Shown here in pieces: positions 1 through 13,600 of a DNA stretch of 64,000 nt. A program made the translations under genes and the position numbers. Under the pieces are notes generated by a model. The model had not been told where the DNA came from, ran no database searches, and was given only the letters and a program-made list of their open reading frames with translations. How positions within the stretch are numbered: position 1 is the stretch's first letter; every line of letters begins with the position of its first letter. The stretch is from Tilletiaria anomala UBC 951 (taxonomy: Eukaryota > Basidiomycota > Exobasidiomycetes > Georgefischeriales > Tilletiariaceae), in contig NW_013547016.1 in the NCBI RefSeq assembly GCF_000711695.1, positions 248,001 to 312,000 on the forward strand. Reading direction: 5' to 3'.

Positions 1-2356
1 ACGACCTTAGGCAAAAGGTGGACGCGCTGATCACGCAGCCGTTCGACCAGCTCAGAACGGATGTCAACGGAAGTGAGTGACACGGTCATAGAATTGCACA
101 GGAGGGACAACACAGCAGAGTACTGAGCGTACTGTCGTCGCACAGCAATCAACAACTTCACCTTCGATACGTCCCTTTTGCCCGTTCCAACCGCTGCACC
201 ACTGGCCTCGTTTTGCAACGGGCTAGGCAACACGCCACTGGACGACTTTGCGCGTGACCTGCGCAAGTTTACCTGGCTCGGAATTGGAATCATTGCAGCG
301 ATCGCTCTGCTGCTCGCGTCTGCAATTGCTGTGAAGGAAGTTTGGGTGTGGCGCTGCATGCGGACACACGTGCAGCGCACACGAGAAGCGTTTCGGGCGG
401 CCGAGAAGCCTTCCAACGGCTCTCGATCCGCATACTTGTCTGCTATCACCCAAGTCCCAGTGCCAGCGGAATCATGGCTGCACAACGATGATTCACTCTT
501 CTCTCTGCTCCAGCTGTCGCACCACCCGCTGATTGCCAGCATTGTGTTGTGCGGTGGGCGTCATGTGGGCCTTCGCAGCAAGCGCAAGCTTGACGCGACG
601 AGGTGGTACCTAGCGTGGCTGACGCACCCGGCGGCATTGACTGCTCTGGCGGTCGGTGTGGTGGGCCTTCTCACCACGCAACTGCAGATTTTAGCGCTGC
701 AGGCTGTCGAGGGGCACTATCGAGATGTGAGTGCCACTATAAGCAAAGAAATGGAGGGGGGAGATGTGTCACGAGGGGCTGCGGCTGAAAACTGCTCACT
801 CCTGCGGTCGCAGAAAGTGGGCGCTACTTTCGACGACGCGATGGATGGCATGTTTAACGGCCTGAATGCTAGCATGCGTGCAGCATCGGCGCAATTCGCA
901 AACGAAACCAACACGGTGATTCTGCAGCGTCAGAGCGATCTCAACGATGTCCTTTTCTCCTGGGTAAATATCACCACATCGACAATGAATAACACCCTCA
1001 ACGAGTTTACAGATGCTGTCGCTGACATCATAAACGTGAGTCGTTTCCTCAACTCTTTCGCAAAGCTTCGCACACGCCGCTATGCTGACGCGAACTGTAC
1101 CTCTCGAACACTTTGTCGTCCACCAGTCGACCTTCGCAAACACACCACTGCTCGCGCCTGTTCAGACGTTTGTCAACTGCATCCTGCTGCGCAAGGTCGC
1201 GGGGATCGAGCAGGCGCTGACTTGGATCCAGGACAACGCACACGCCACATTTCCGCTCGTAGATGACGGCGCGCTCTTGCTGGACGCGTCGCAGCAGAAG
1301 GAGATCATGGCACAGGCCAAGGGCAGAGCAATCGGTGACAGCAGCGAGGGTGGGAGCGGGAGTGGTGGCGTCTTGGGCGAGATCGCCGGAGGGTACGAGA
1401 AGAGTTTGCAGAAGGAACGGATCATGTTTCTCTTCTTCGTGGGAATCTACGTCGTCGTCGCGCTCGTGGGACTGCACGCTATGCTCCTCGCATCGCACAG
1501 GCGCACGCGCAACAGCATGGGCCGGTCGGCAGGAACAACAGCCATCACCGTCGCCGCTGGGCCTGGAGTGAAAGCGCCATCGGTGCGACCGCGCTTCAAG
1601 ATGCGAAAGGCGGGAATCGACACGCTCCGCGGCCAGAGCATAGCAGCGCTCAATTTGCACCACGTGCCGTGCGACAGCGGTGGCGGCAGCGTTTCCGGAA
1701 GCGATGCTAGCGCTGCTGGGGTTGGTACTCATGGCGATAGCAAGGCGGGAAACGCGAACGCAGGATGGGTTCGGGCAAATACTGCCGCTGTGCAGCAACA
1801 GGAGCCACATTTCGATCATGGCTATGACTACAGCTACAGCTCCGGGTCCGGCTATGGATATAGCGCGACGGGCGGGCCCGCGTGGTGGGACCCGAGGCGG
1901 CACTATGACTCGGGCGCTACCCTTGATATTTCGGGTCTGCACACACGAGATAGCACACTGGAGTACCAACAGGACGTGGCGGATGCGTGTCTGCCTTTGG
2001 ATCCGGCTGCAGAAACGGCTGTGGCTCCAGCTCCGGGTACGGCAGGGCACCATGTGCCTGGGCTCGACGCGGGCCTGCGGCGCCGGTCGACGTTTGTTGC
2101 AGTTTCGCTGGGAGCCAGGGCTACAGAGGTTTACCACCACATTGGCCAGTACGAGGGTGATGATGGTGATGCTACTGCTGCTGCTATTGCTGCCGCCGGT
2201 GGCGAGGATGCCGTCGACGGCGATGGGCGGTACCCGCGTTGGATGCGGAGCCGCATATGTCTCGGGCATGCTCGGCCAGCATGCGACGGTGCGTTTCGCA
2301 TGTACGATGGGCCTCCCGGGCATGCGCGCGGGCGCGACGTGGGTGGTGAGGTGTGA
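1..2356 (+). CDS. PRM1: Plasma membrane fusion protein Prm1 (5' end outside window)
   Basis: Prm1 is a multi-pass membrane protein that helps the plasma membranes of mating cells fuse. Visible exons are 1-72, 146-1035 and 1127-2356; the first is cut by the window edge. The intron at 73-145 joins in phase 1 and restores the family-typical DVNGTINNFTF. The intron at 1036-1126 is phase 0 and restores NSTFANTPLLAPV before the conserved cysteine-containing FVNCILL and TWIQDNAHATFP. Three hydrophobic helices are visible, coded near 265-345, 625-700 and 1425-1490, with an NxT/S-rich stretch between the second and third, as expected for the extracytoplasmic loop. The C-terminal tail of roughly 280 residues (about 1500-2356) is Gly/Ser/Ala/Tyr-rich and poorly conserved in the family. 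Family assignment is firm; the exact tail length rests on an uninterrupted frame to the TGA at 2354. Confidence 0.9.
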
Positions 2357-4159
2357 GGATCGTTGGTTGTCTCAAGATCTGGTATCCCCGTTGGTCTTTT
2401 GTGCGCGACTGGGTGGCTCGCGGTGTGGCAGTGCCGAAGCGCGGGCATGCTGTGCACATGGTCTGTAACAGAGTCTGGTTGATGTAGCACGGATGCTATC
2501 GCCCCTGCGCGATCAGCGCGTCTGCGCTGCCGCAGCGATCGGCTGTGCTGTGGTAAAAGGATATGAGCGGGTTACCAAGGTCAATGAGACAAGGATCCAT
2601 CCGCCCGCCTGATTCGGTCGGGGTGTGAAGGAGGATCTGTATATATTTGGGTGATTTCTGCCTCAAGTTGTCTAAACGCTTTCATTTATTATGGCGGGCT
2701 GCAAAAATACCAGGTTATATGAAGATGATTCACCCTGAATTCCTGGATGTGTGAGATCCTGCGGGGGTGGGCACTGGGCCAGTTTACTCTAATACTGCCT
2801 ACCATGCACCGGCCCTATTGCTGCGAGCATCAGCGCTCAGAGTAGGCGAATACGAATGGGCAGAGGTGCAGAGATACTCTACGAAGGTAGGGAGAGACCA
2901 TGACTGGATTCATACCGGTCTGAGCACCATGCAGGAACCACATATTCCATAGACCAACCAGCATGGGTGATTACAGGGGAGAAGAGAGCCCCTAGTCGAG
3001 GTGCCGATGGGTGGGGCCCCGTGCTGTGGCCAGCGTTGAATATGCATGGTCACGTGATCATTTTCGTACTGCAGCGCACATGGCTTGAACGGAATGTGTG
3101 TGAATGGGGACGGATCCAGTACCTCTCACCGCCAAAGGAAGGAGGAGTAAGGACGTCGTCGGCACCCACGACCCCAAACAAGTAAGCAAGCATGCACGGC
3201 TGAACGAGCGAGCGATGCTGGCAGGCTTGCAGGTTGGTTCGCAGCGTCGGTGCAAGAGAGCAAAGGGGAGCAAAAGGGACAGACATCCCGACGGCACACA
3301 TCGCTCGATCCCATCGACCCTGGCTCAGCTCACCTGACCCACCGGCGTTTTGCTCCACTCAGCAGGCATCCCTCTCCCTGGGATCTCTTTCACTCCCTCT
3401 CCACCTATTGACACCGTCCAGCTTCTGCGGTTCTGCCTGTATCTCGAGCGAGCATTTCACAGCCTTGTTAAATAACGCTCCTTCGCCACCACCGAGCAGA
3501 GTGCAGGCTCCAATGTGGCGGCCCATCTAGCGCCGAGCAGCTCCATCCATCCTTTATCCTGACCCGATGACGGGTCCCCACGGTGCATCAGACACTTCAC
3601 CACCGTCGCCTTGGGACTGCTATGCTAGAAGAGTCTCGGCCAGCATTGACCTTGTCCAGTAAAAGGTACGATCGTTCCAGCTTGGTGCGGCCACCAAGCC
3701 AAGCGACGCCCCGCGAAGCCAGCTCGGACAAGGGCTCACGACCCATCATCGCTTCCGCCTCGAGCCTATCCAAAAATGGCGCAAATAAGCACCCCATCTG
3801 ATTACCTGCATCTATCGCTCGCCACGGAGCCATCATTCTCCTCCTCACCCTCGACGCGCCTCCGCAACACCCCGTCAAAGCAGCTCCGCCGCGCGCTCAA
3901 CGTCCGGCAGCGCAAGCTGTGGCCGTCGCTGCTAGCCGTGATCCGACGTGAGCAAGTGCAAGATGAACACGGGTCGCGGGTGTCGTCTCTGCAAGCGTAC
4001 GATGCACAGCAGGCCCGTGGCGTCGTCAGAGATGTGCGTCGGCATAATGTGGGGCAGCTGCAAGGCCAGTTGCTATCAATTCCGGACAACCTGGCAAGGC
4101 GGACGCGAGCGCGAATGCGGGCACGCATGCTGCCGGCTGAGAGTGGAGGGATACAAGGA
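2357..4159. other. Intergenic stretch between PRM1 and the 4.2-8.4 kb gene
   Basis: About 1.8 kb with only short overlapping frames on both strands and none that resembles a protein family. The last part (3776-4159) stays open in the same frame as the downstream gene and begins with an ATG, so it may be an N-terminal extension of that gene and not untranslated leader. A GTGAGC at 3948 looks like a splice donor and could mark an intron in the leader. I see no RNA gene or repeat here. Confidence 0.5.
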
Positions 4160-7100
4160 ATGCCCTCGGTGCGCTTTCTTTTCGCGTCGCTCGCGCTCCT
4201 CGGCTCCCTGGCCGATAGCGCACGCGGCGCCGTCGACGCGCCGCACCACGCCCCGTTCGCCTCATCGCTCTACCCGTCTTCCGCCCTGAGCGATCATACA
4301 GGCAGAACAGCGCTGACACCACGCACACGCTTCCTCGCCGCGATGCAGGATGTGCAGCGCAAAGGACACGCCGCTGCTGCCGCGCTCAACTACGCCGGCG
4401 GCCGTGGCCGCCGTATAGGGTGGGTACAAGGCAGAGGCAGAGGCGGAGCAGCGGCTGCAGCGGGCGGTATTGCGCAGCTGGGCATGCAGGACGCACTCAT
4501 ATTGATCGGTGCTGCTTTTGGTGAGCACATGCTATGCAGCCTCTGCGAACCGCCATGGGAATGGATCGCGCATGTTGAGCCTCACCTTTTCTGACTCTCT
4601 CTCTCCTTCCCTCCCCCCCGGCTATGACTGCACCTTGACTGACTCCTGCAACAGCCACAGTCCTTCTGACTCTCCTGTTGCGTCGAACGGCAGTCAAGCG
4701 GCACGGCTCGCTGGCTCGCTCGAGAACGACGGTGGTGCCGCTACCTTTGGATGCGTACGAGCCAAAGCGCGCAGCGGACGACGTTGAGGTGGTACAGGAG
4801 GACGATGGAGACGAGGCGTTTGTCGATGATGACGACAACGACTGCGAAATGATTGCGCTCGTTGTTGCCTCTGGTAATCCTGCGATGGAGAGTGGCATGG
4901 ACAGCGCGCTGTCTTCGCCGATGATCCCGGGCGTGACGGCCGCGGAGGGGACGACGTTTCTAGCCCGCACTGGCTCCATCAGGCGCCTGCTCTCTGCTGC
5001 CACAGGTGGCATAATACCGGCCGACGCGGCCGGCAATGCGAGCACGGCTGCGGCACCACCACCAGCATCATCAGCAACAGCAGCGCGCAGTGCGACGCTA
5101 GAGGACCTCCCGCCTAGTCCGCCCTCGAAGCACTTATCGCCTGTCCTTGCGTCCATATCCACATCCGCATCGGTCCAGGCACATACACACGCTGCGACGC
5201 TGTCGATCGTGCGCATCACCAGCTCGGACCCAACGAGCGTGCTATGCATCGCGCCGATCCAGCTCGCATTGCAGCCTGGCGGCGGGCTCGCGCGTGTCGA
5301 CCCCAAGGCGACTGGCGCGACTGTGTTGGGTGGTGACACAGGAAGTGGCAGTGCATGCACCACGAGGGCCGGGCACGCGCAGCTTGCGCCCCCGCTCGAT
5401 CCGTTACGGCGCGATGGCACACCCGTGTCTGCCGGCAATGTCTCGACGAGCCGCAGGCGCAGGGAGAGCGGGCGGCTGCTTGCCGCCCCCTCCCCATCTT
5501 CCTCGTCGTTGCTTCCTAAAGGCTCAGCATTATCCCCAACGGCGAACACGTTGCCGGACGACGCACAAGTCGGGGGCGAGGGCGGCGCGAATGCGGACAT
5601 AAATGCGAATGGCAGCGCGCATGGCTACGATGCACAGAGCAGGAGCGAATCCGCGTCCACGTTCACCTCCACTTCCGCTCCGGTACCAGCACCCGCGTCT
5701 CCAAGCACAGGCACGAGAGCCACCGCGATGCCATCCACGCCAGCGGCGCTGACGAACAGGCGCAGACAGAGTGCGCCGGTGGTCAAGAGCACCGTCGTCG
5801 GCCAGCACACTGCGGCCGCACGCCGCGCCAATCGCGGGCGCCTGTCTGCTTCGCCGCTGCGCAAAGTGCGCCTGCAGCAGCAACTCGGCGCATCGCCTAA
5901 CGGCAGCGGCGCAGGGGCCAGGATACTCGACATGGACGACGACACGTCAACCGAGACCGAGACCGAGACGGACTCTTCATTTGACGAGGCAGACAGGGCT
6001 GACAACGTCAGCAAACCCAGAACAGCAGGTCGAGCTGGCCGCAGAGCACTCAAGCGCAATAGCACCGCACTGTCGCTGCAGTTGACGCTGCCGACGCCGA
6101 TCCTGAAGCGCGCCCCGGAGCGCTTCAAGGCATCGCAGCTCAGTGTTGTCGCTGGTGCCAGTGCCGGTGGTTTGGGCATGGGGCTGAGAGCGTCAATGAG
6201 TTCGACGGACGTGTACGCTCTGGCCAATTCAGCAGTTGGGAATGCTGGCACTGGTTCTGGCCAGGTGTCGCCCTCAAGCTTTGCCGACTCCGCAAGCGGT
6301 GGCCGTGACGACGGTATGGCCTCCTCGTGGCTCAAGGATCACTTCGGCAGTACGCCTTCCACAGCCTCGCCTCCGCCGACGCATACGCAGCTCAATTCTG
6401 CCAGTATCAACAGCATTAGCGTCAGCAACCAGTTGTGGCCCACCAAGCGCCCGCGTATTATCAAGCTCACCGAGCCCAACTGGGCACCGTACGTCTCCGT
6501 GCACGAGCGCGCGCGTGAACGGCAGCAGACAGCTGCATTCGCGATGCATGCTGCGGTACAGGCGAAGGCTGCCGCCGGCAAGGGGGCCGCCTTGGTGCCG
6601 CTCGGCGATATCAACGGCAGTGGCATCGTGTACGCGACAGCCGCAGAAAGGAGCGACGCGGGTGCCAGTGGTGATTGGATGACCGTAAATGGAGCGAGCT
6701 TCTTGCCGCATCCTCAGCTGCAACAGATACAGCAGCAAGCGAAGAATGCAAATGTCAACGGCAAGGGCACCATTAGCGTTGAAGCGGGCGCGGGAACCGG
6801 TGTCGGGAGTGGCTCCGAGTCCGGCGGCTCTAGCTCGAGCAACACGACGCTCACAGACAACTCGGAGTTCTGGTTTGAGCGCTTCACGCAGAGCACCGCT
6901 GCAGCGGGAAAGGATTGGGACTGGCGCAAACGGCGCGCAAGGCAGTTGCAGATGCAAGCGCAGGCCTGGTCTGCTGCAGGCGCCGCCGAGCATCAGCAGC
7001 AGCATCAGCAGCAGCAGCAACAGCAGCAGCAACAGCAGCAACAACAGCAGCTGCTCTCGCCAGGCCCTACGTCATACATGCATGGGAAAATGCAGCAGAT

Positions 7101-8361
7101 GCAACAGATGCAGCAAATGGTCCTCATACAGCAGATGCAGATGCAGCAGGGGCAGCAACAACAGCTTAACGGCCAACATCCTTATCCCGGCCACGGGGGC
7201 CTCGGCAACATGAGTCTCCTCGACACGCATCTACAACGTGCTAACAGAAGTTCGTCGAGGCAAGCCGAGGTGCTTCCCCGTGACTCTTCGGTGTCGCCGC
7301 GATTACCGTCGAAGCAGCCTCTCGTTGCCTCTCCTTCTGCCACCACTGCTGGACAAGAATTACCTGCGCCTGGGCTGCAAAGTGTTCCAAATGGCCTCGC
7401 CAAAGGCGCTGAGCGCACCGGCACCGGCACCCGCGCATTGTTGCAGTCTTCGCCGACGTCAGAAGCGACTTCGCTCGAGGCGGAGTCAGTATCGGCGATC
7501 GATGGACCTGCTAAGTCGCTGCGGGGGCGTACCGGCTCGTCCATTGCGCTGTGGAAGATGATGGGCTTGCGCAGCTCCTCGTCTGGCGAAGCGGGCCGCA
7601 AGGAGAAAGACTCGTTCAGCGCAAAGCGGTCTCTATCGCCACCCCAAGCCGACCAAAATGCTGGGCGGACAAGGCGTGCGTCCAGCTCACAGGTCGGTGA
7701 GAATCCTCTCGCTGCTCAGCCCTCTCTGCTGAGCGTGCCTAACCGCTTCAGTAGCCTGCGCCCAAAGCAGCCACGCAACGCCAGCCTAGACAGCGCCAAG
7801 AAAGTCACAGTCGCTCAATTGCTCGCGGAGGCGGAAGCATTCGTCGATGACCAGATGATGATTATGACGAAAGAGGACGAATCCGAATCTGTTTTCATCT
7901 TGCAGCAGACCCCACGAGGCAGTTTCAGCGGCAGTAACAGCAGCGGCAACGGCCAAAGTATGCCACGCTCCATGTCGCCGATCTCTTCCTCAGGCTTGCC
8001 TGTCGCCGCTTGGGGAGGCCAGCGGTCGTCCAGCCCGACTGTGTCGTCGCCCATCGAAGGCGCGGATGGACTACCACGCAGCTCGGCGGATGCTTATGGT
8101 ACAGCTTCTGTCGCCTGTTCCGCGTCCTCTGCGGCTTCGACCAAGAGTGCCAGCGTCGGCCCAGCACAGGGCACGCGCATCTCGTTGCATGCGTCTTATG
8201 AGAGCTTGCCAAGCCAAAGTTCGTACAGCGATTCGGGAACACGCAACGACGCAGTCCTTCAGCGGTTGACCAGCAGCTCGGAGACAAATTTACCTATGAC
8301 CTCCCAAGGCGCTGATGGCTCTTCTCCACCAGCCAATATACGCGTCTACCTGGCCGCATGA
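4160..8361 (+). CDS. Large membrane-anchored low-complexity protein with glutamine tract, function unknown
   Basis: I do not recognise a family. The model is exons 4160-4520 and 4655-8361, giving 1355 residues; the intron has a GTGAGC donor, a long C/T tract and a phase-1 join. The ATG at 4160 was chosen because it opens a signal-peptide-like sequence (SVRFLFASLALLGSLADSA). The splice creates a hydrophobic helix at about residues 113-132 (ALILIGAAFATVLLTLLLRR) followed by basic residues, which suggests a type I topology: a short outside segment of about 90 residues and a cytoplasmic tail of about 1200. The tail is Ser/Ala/Gly-rich, with an acidic patch just after the membrane, a Q-rich block near residues 896-960 and several basophilic kinase-type sites (RRRRES, RRRQS, KRNS, TRRAS). 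An ATG at 3776 in the same open frame is an alternative start; the 4160 hydrophobic stretch would then be internal. Confidence 0.6.
6989..7170 (+). repeat. CAG/CAA tract coding polyglutamine and Q/M-rich segment
   Basis: CAG/CAA/CAT codons give a near-pure glutamine run at 6989-7051, followed by a CAGATG-type repeat coding Gln-Gln-Met units to about 7170. Synonymous CAG/CAA mixing suggests selection for glutamine as well as repeat expansion. It lies in the cytoplasmic tail of the unassigned membrane protein. Such tracts vary in length between strains. Confidence 0.85.
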
Positions 8362-8905
8362 ATGGAGGAACAGGCTCCAATGGCGCCATGCTTGGTGCTC
8401 GCTTTGGAAAACGATACCAACGTCAGAGCGGCTCTGCCGCTTCGGCCTTGCTTTCGGGGACAGACATGAATACCTCTATTGACCAGGGCAGCGAGCGGAG
8501 CTACGCAGCGCACACACTGCAATTACTGGTAGCCACTCCTGATGGAGTGTGAACAATTTCAAAGGTTCAATCCGCTTTGCCTACTGAACACATATGCCCG
8601 TACGCGTATGCGCATGCGCACACGCAAACGCCCAAGCACCCGTACACGCACACCCCAACGCTGTCCTTTTTGGCATTCCTCATTTAGCACGCGAGCCTCG
8701 CGCGAGGCTTGTCATATTCCTGTTGTAGCAAATGTCGAAAATCTTGCGCTGCTAATTCTTACATACATTTGAGAGCCTACGGACGAGCGAACGAGTGATG
8801 CAGATAGACGTGTGGTGGGGGTGGCAAGTGCGGGTGCTCGATCCATGTGGTGCATCTGAGAGTGCGTGCGTGAGAGAGAAGGGGCAGGAGGAATGGCTCT
8901 GAGGC
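8362..8905. other. Convergent 3' intergenic region
   Basis: The 544 bases separate two tail-to-tail genes (the 4.2-8.4 kb gene and RAD51). They contain a purine/pyrimidine-alternating, CpG-rich stretch at about 8588-8660 made of imperfect ACGC/ATGC/CACG units. No coding potential is convincing; this is probably 3' untranslated sequence and polyadenylation signals of both genes. Confidence 0.6.
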
Positions 8906-10255
8906 TCACGCGCCATCAACCGGATCGCATATCCCTTCTTGGCCAATGGAGAAGACAGCATCAGCCTCTGGCAAACATGGAGAGTCCGCGATTTTGCAGA
9001 TGCGCTGGGAACCTCTCCCCTTGCGCAGAGCCAAGCGGGTGGTAGACGCGTGCGCGACGATGTTGCCGCCGATAGGCTTCTTGGTGTCGGCGCTAAACAT
9101 GGCGCCGCCGTCGACCTGAGCGACAACCTGGTTGGTGATGACGACTGCGACGCCGAACTCGTCCGCTAGGCGCTGTAGGCTGCGCAGAAACTTGGCGAGG
9201 TGCATCTGCCGCGCGGAGAGCTCGCCTCGGCCGGAGAAGTCGGTCCGATAGAGTGAGGTGAGCGAGTCGACGATGAGTAGCGAGAATCGTGACTCGGCCA
9301 TCATCGCGGACGCTTGTACGAGCAGCTGTTGCTGGTGGTCTGCATTGTATGCCCGCGCATACGCGACATTGTCCAGCACCTCCTCGCCATTGAGGCCGTA
9401 GCGCTCAGCAACAGCCAAGAGGCGCACAGGGCGCTGCGGGCACATACACAGAAACGAGTCAGCGGCGAATATCGCCAAGCGCGAAGGGAAAATATGAGGC
9501 CTAGATACCCACAAAAGTCCCTTCCGTGTCGATGAAAAGGCACTTGCCTTCCCCTCCACCCATGTCGATCGGTAGCTGGCACGTCACCGCAAGGGTGTGG
9601 CACAGCTGGCTTTTGCCGGTCCGGTACTCGCCAAAGAGCTCGGTGATGCTGCCGGTCTCCATGCCGCCGCCGAGTATACCGTCGAGGTTCTTGGAGCCCG
9701 TCGTGATGGTGATCAGCTCGTTTCTGCGCTGGTGGAACTCGGTCGCGGTGGTGAAGCCCATCGGGACGAGCTTGGATGCTGCAGGAGGAGTGACGGCAGG
9801 GGGAGGCAATCAGCAAGCAGACTTCCTGGGTGACGCAAAGCAGGAAAGGGAACCAGCCAGATAATGAGCCGCACCAGAATTCGTGTCTGCTCACCTTCCG
9901 CAAGGATCTTGTCCGCTTTCGCCTCCGAGATGCCTTTGACGTTGAGCAGTGCCTTTTTGGGCGTGAAAGCGATCGCCTCGATCGTGTAGAAGCCCGACTC
10001 GGCGAGTTTGCGGCAGTCGGACGCGCTGATCCCGAATTCCTGGCAGTGGAAGTAGAACATGCATGCATGCGTGCTAGAGCGTCAGCATTCCCTGCCTATA
10101 TGCGGTCGGGATGAGGGCAGATGACATGGGAAGGATGGTTGGCCCTGTCACCTCGGCGGACTAACCTCGAGCTTGCTGACCAGCAGTGGGCCGCCAGCTT
10201 CGAGGTACTCTTCCTCTGTGGCGCCCTCTACCTCGGGTTGTTGAGCGTCGCCCAT
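8906..10255 (-). CDS. RAD51: DNA repair recombinase Rad51
   Basis: Rad51 forms filaments on single-stranded DNA and drives strand exchange in homologous recombination and meiosis, in the nucleus. Exons on the minus strand are 10255-10166, 10039-9895, 9778-9513 and 9433-8906, giving 342 residues, close to the usual fungal and animal length. The N-terminal helix-hairpin-helix domain is at about residues 31-90. Walker A (GEYRTGKSQ) is at 128-136 and Walker B (LLIVD) at 219-223. The motifs [26 protein letters not shown] and [13 protein letters not shown] are all present, and the C-terminus ([15 protein letters not shown]) is complete. All four exons join in frame, with donors GTTAGT, GTGAGC and GTGGGT. 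It is divergent from the Hat2/RBBP4-like gene across a 738-base promoter that carries two ACGCGT elements. Confidence 0.97.
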
Positions 10256-10993
10256 GGCCTGGCACTGCTGCGGTAGCCGGTAGCACGTGTTTCACTCTCT
10301 CCAGATGTCGAATGCAGACAAAGGTTTGGTAGAGCTGACGTCGTGCGAGCAGGTGGTGTTGGCGGCGGTGGCGGTGACGACCCTACCGAGGCGAAGCGAC
10401 AGTTGACAGTGGGAGGGACCCGCCTTGAGCTCCCGTGTCAATGCCGGCGTGATGGCGAGAGTGTGAGTATAGTCGGTGTGTAAAAGGGCACGCATGTGTG
10501 TGGTGTATGGTGGTGAGCTTGCAGAGGGAAAAGGGTCATTTAACCGTCGGCGGGAGGTGAACTGTGTTGTTGTGCAGTCCCTTCAGTGCGCGCGCGCCCC
10601 TTCGCGCTTTGCGCTGACGCGTTGTGCGCTCTCACGTGCACTTCTTTCTTTTTCCAAGAATATGTAAGAAAGAAGGCAAGACGTGTTGGTGTCGCGCCAC
10701 GCGTGTCCCTCTGTGTGGGAAGGACGGACGCGAGCTGAGACTCGCCGGCATGTGCCAAAGGCGGTCTCAGGACGTCTCCCTCGTCGCAAACCTCTCACTC
10801 TCACAGCATGCCATCGACACTCGAGTTGCCCCAGCCTCCTCTCGGGCTCATCACTTACATATCCACATCGACGACCTGAACGCAGCCCCGCGAATAAACG
10901 GATTGCTGAATCGGATGGAACTTCCTGGATCCCAGCACACTCTCCCGCTCTCAAAAGGTTGAGCGATCCGCTTCTGACGTGCAAGGCCCGAAC
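10256..10993. promoter_or_regulatory. Divergent promoter RAD51 / RBBP4-type gene with two ACGCGT sites
   Basis: The 738 bases lie between the start codons of RAD51 (minus) and the histone chaperone gene (plus). The palindrome ACGCGT occurs at 10617-10622 and 10699-10704. In budding and fission yeast this is the core of the MluI cell-cycle box bound by MBF, and RAD51 is one of its classical G1/S targets there. No convincing coding frame lies between the genes. The MBF link is inference from the motif; the hexamer is not rare in this GC-rich window. Confidence 0.45.
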
Positions 10994-12884
<1,891 letters not shown>

Positions 12885-13600
12885 TACGCCACTCGGTGTA
12901 TATCTGCAGCATATCGCTTACTGTGGACTTAAACGGGAATGAAGGAGGGACCCCTTGCACATGTGTTTCCGAGCAGATCGCATCGGCTTGTCCTCCATTT
13001 GAATTGGCGGGAACGTGAGAAGAGTGCGAGACTGCGAGCCAGATGAGAGAAACTGCGACTGAATTAGCTTGACTTACGTGCGCCAACCACGCGCCGTGTC
13101 ACGACTCATTGGTGCTTGTGGTCTCTGTGGGCTGCTGAAGAGGGGTTGAAGTTCTTAAGCGCTCCCTGACCTCATCAATTCAGTCAAAGATCCGAATTGT
13201 CCATGGTCCACTGCATCCTTGTACATATCCTGAAGCTCGGCGTACCTGCACTGTTCCAGGCAAGGGGGCTAGCAAGTAGCCGCAACAAAGCTGTTCCTCT
13301 CCACTTTTCCTTCGGCCATGACGGCGGCGGCATTGTGGACCCCAATAGGCAGTAAAGACCATGAACCCTCATTTGCATTCGCAACTGCTGGACCGGACAT
13401 GCCATTCGCCAGAGCCATTAATACCAAGACTCGCCTGCAGTGTCCCCATCGCTCATGCAGCCCATGCAAACTTCACCCTCGCTCAATGACTGATCATATG
13501 AACACTTGCTGCTTGCCACCATCGTCTGGTCCCATCTGCATTCCTTGCCTTCCACAGGATTCTCTCGTACATGAAGCACGTCGCTCTACCTAATCAACTC
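12885..13600. other. Intergenic, 3' flank of the RBBP4-type gene
   Basis: About 700 bases without a supported gene. Short frames on both strands overlap each other and show no family resemblance. It begins the gene-poor island that runs to about 16.6 kb. Confidence 0.5.

Noticed and set aside
1049-2323. 424-codon minus-strand frame opposite PRM1
   Set aside because: It is antisense to conserved PRM1 exons, Arg/Ser/His-rich and without family features; open by GC-driven chance.
1680-2468. 262-codon plus-strand frame overlapping the PRM1 tail
   Set aside because: A different frame of the PRM1 last exon; the Arg/Leu/Gly-rich product is a shadow of Gly/Ala/Tyr codons.
3948-4289. Cysteine-rich 113-codon plus-strand frame as a small secreted effector
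   Set aside because: It begins at a splice-donor-like GTGAGC with no ATG or signal peptide and overlaps the open frame leading into the 4160 gene.
4497-5600. 367-codon minus-strand frame opposite the giant membrane protein
   Set aside because: Ser/Ala-rich mirror of a Ser/Ala/Gly-rich coding strand, with no independent signal.
8588-8660. Alternating purine-pyrimidine CpG tract as a Z-DNA or functional element
   Set aside because: Short, imperfect and in a 3' flank; composition alone is not evidence of function.
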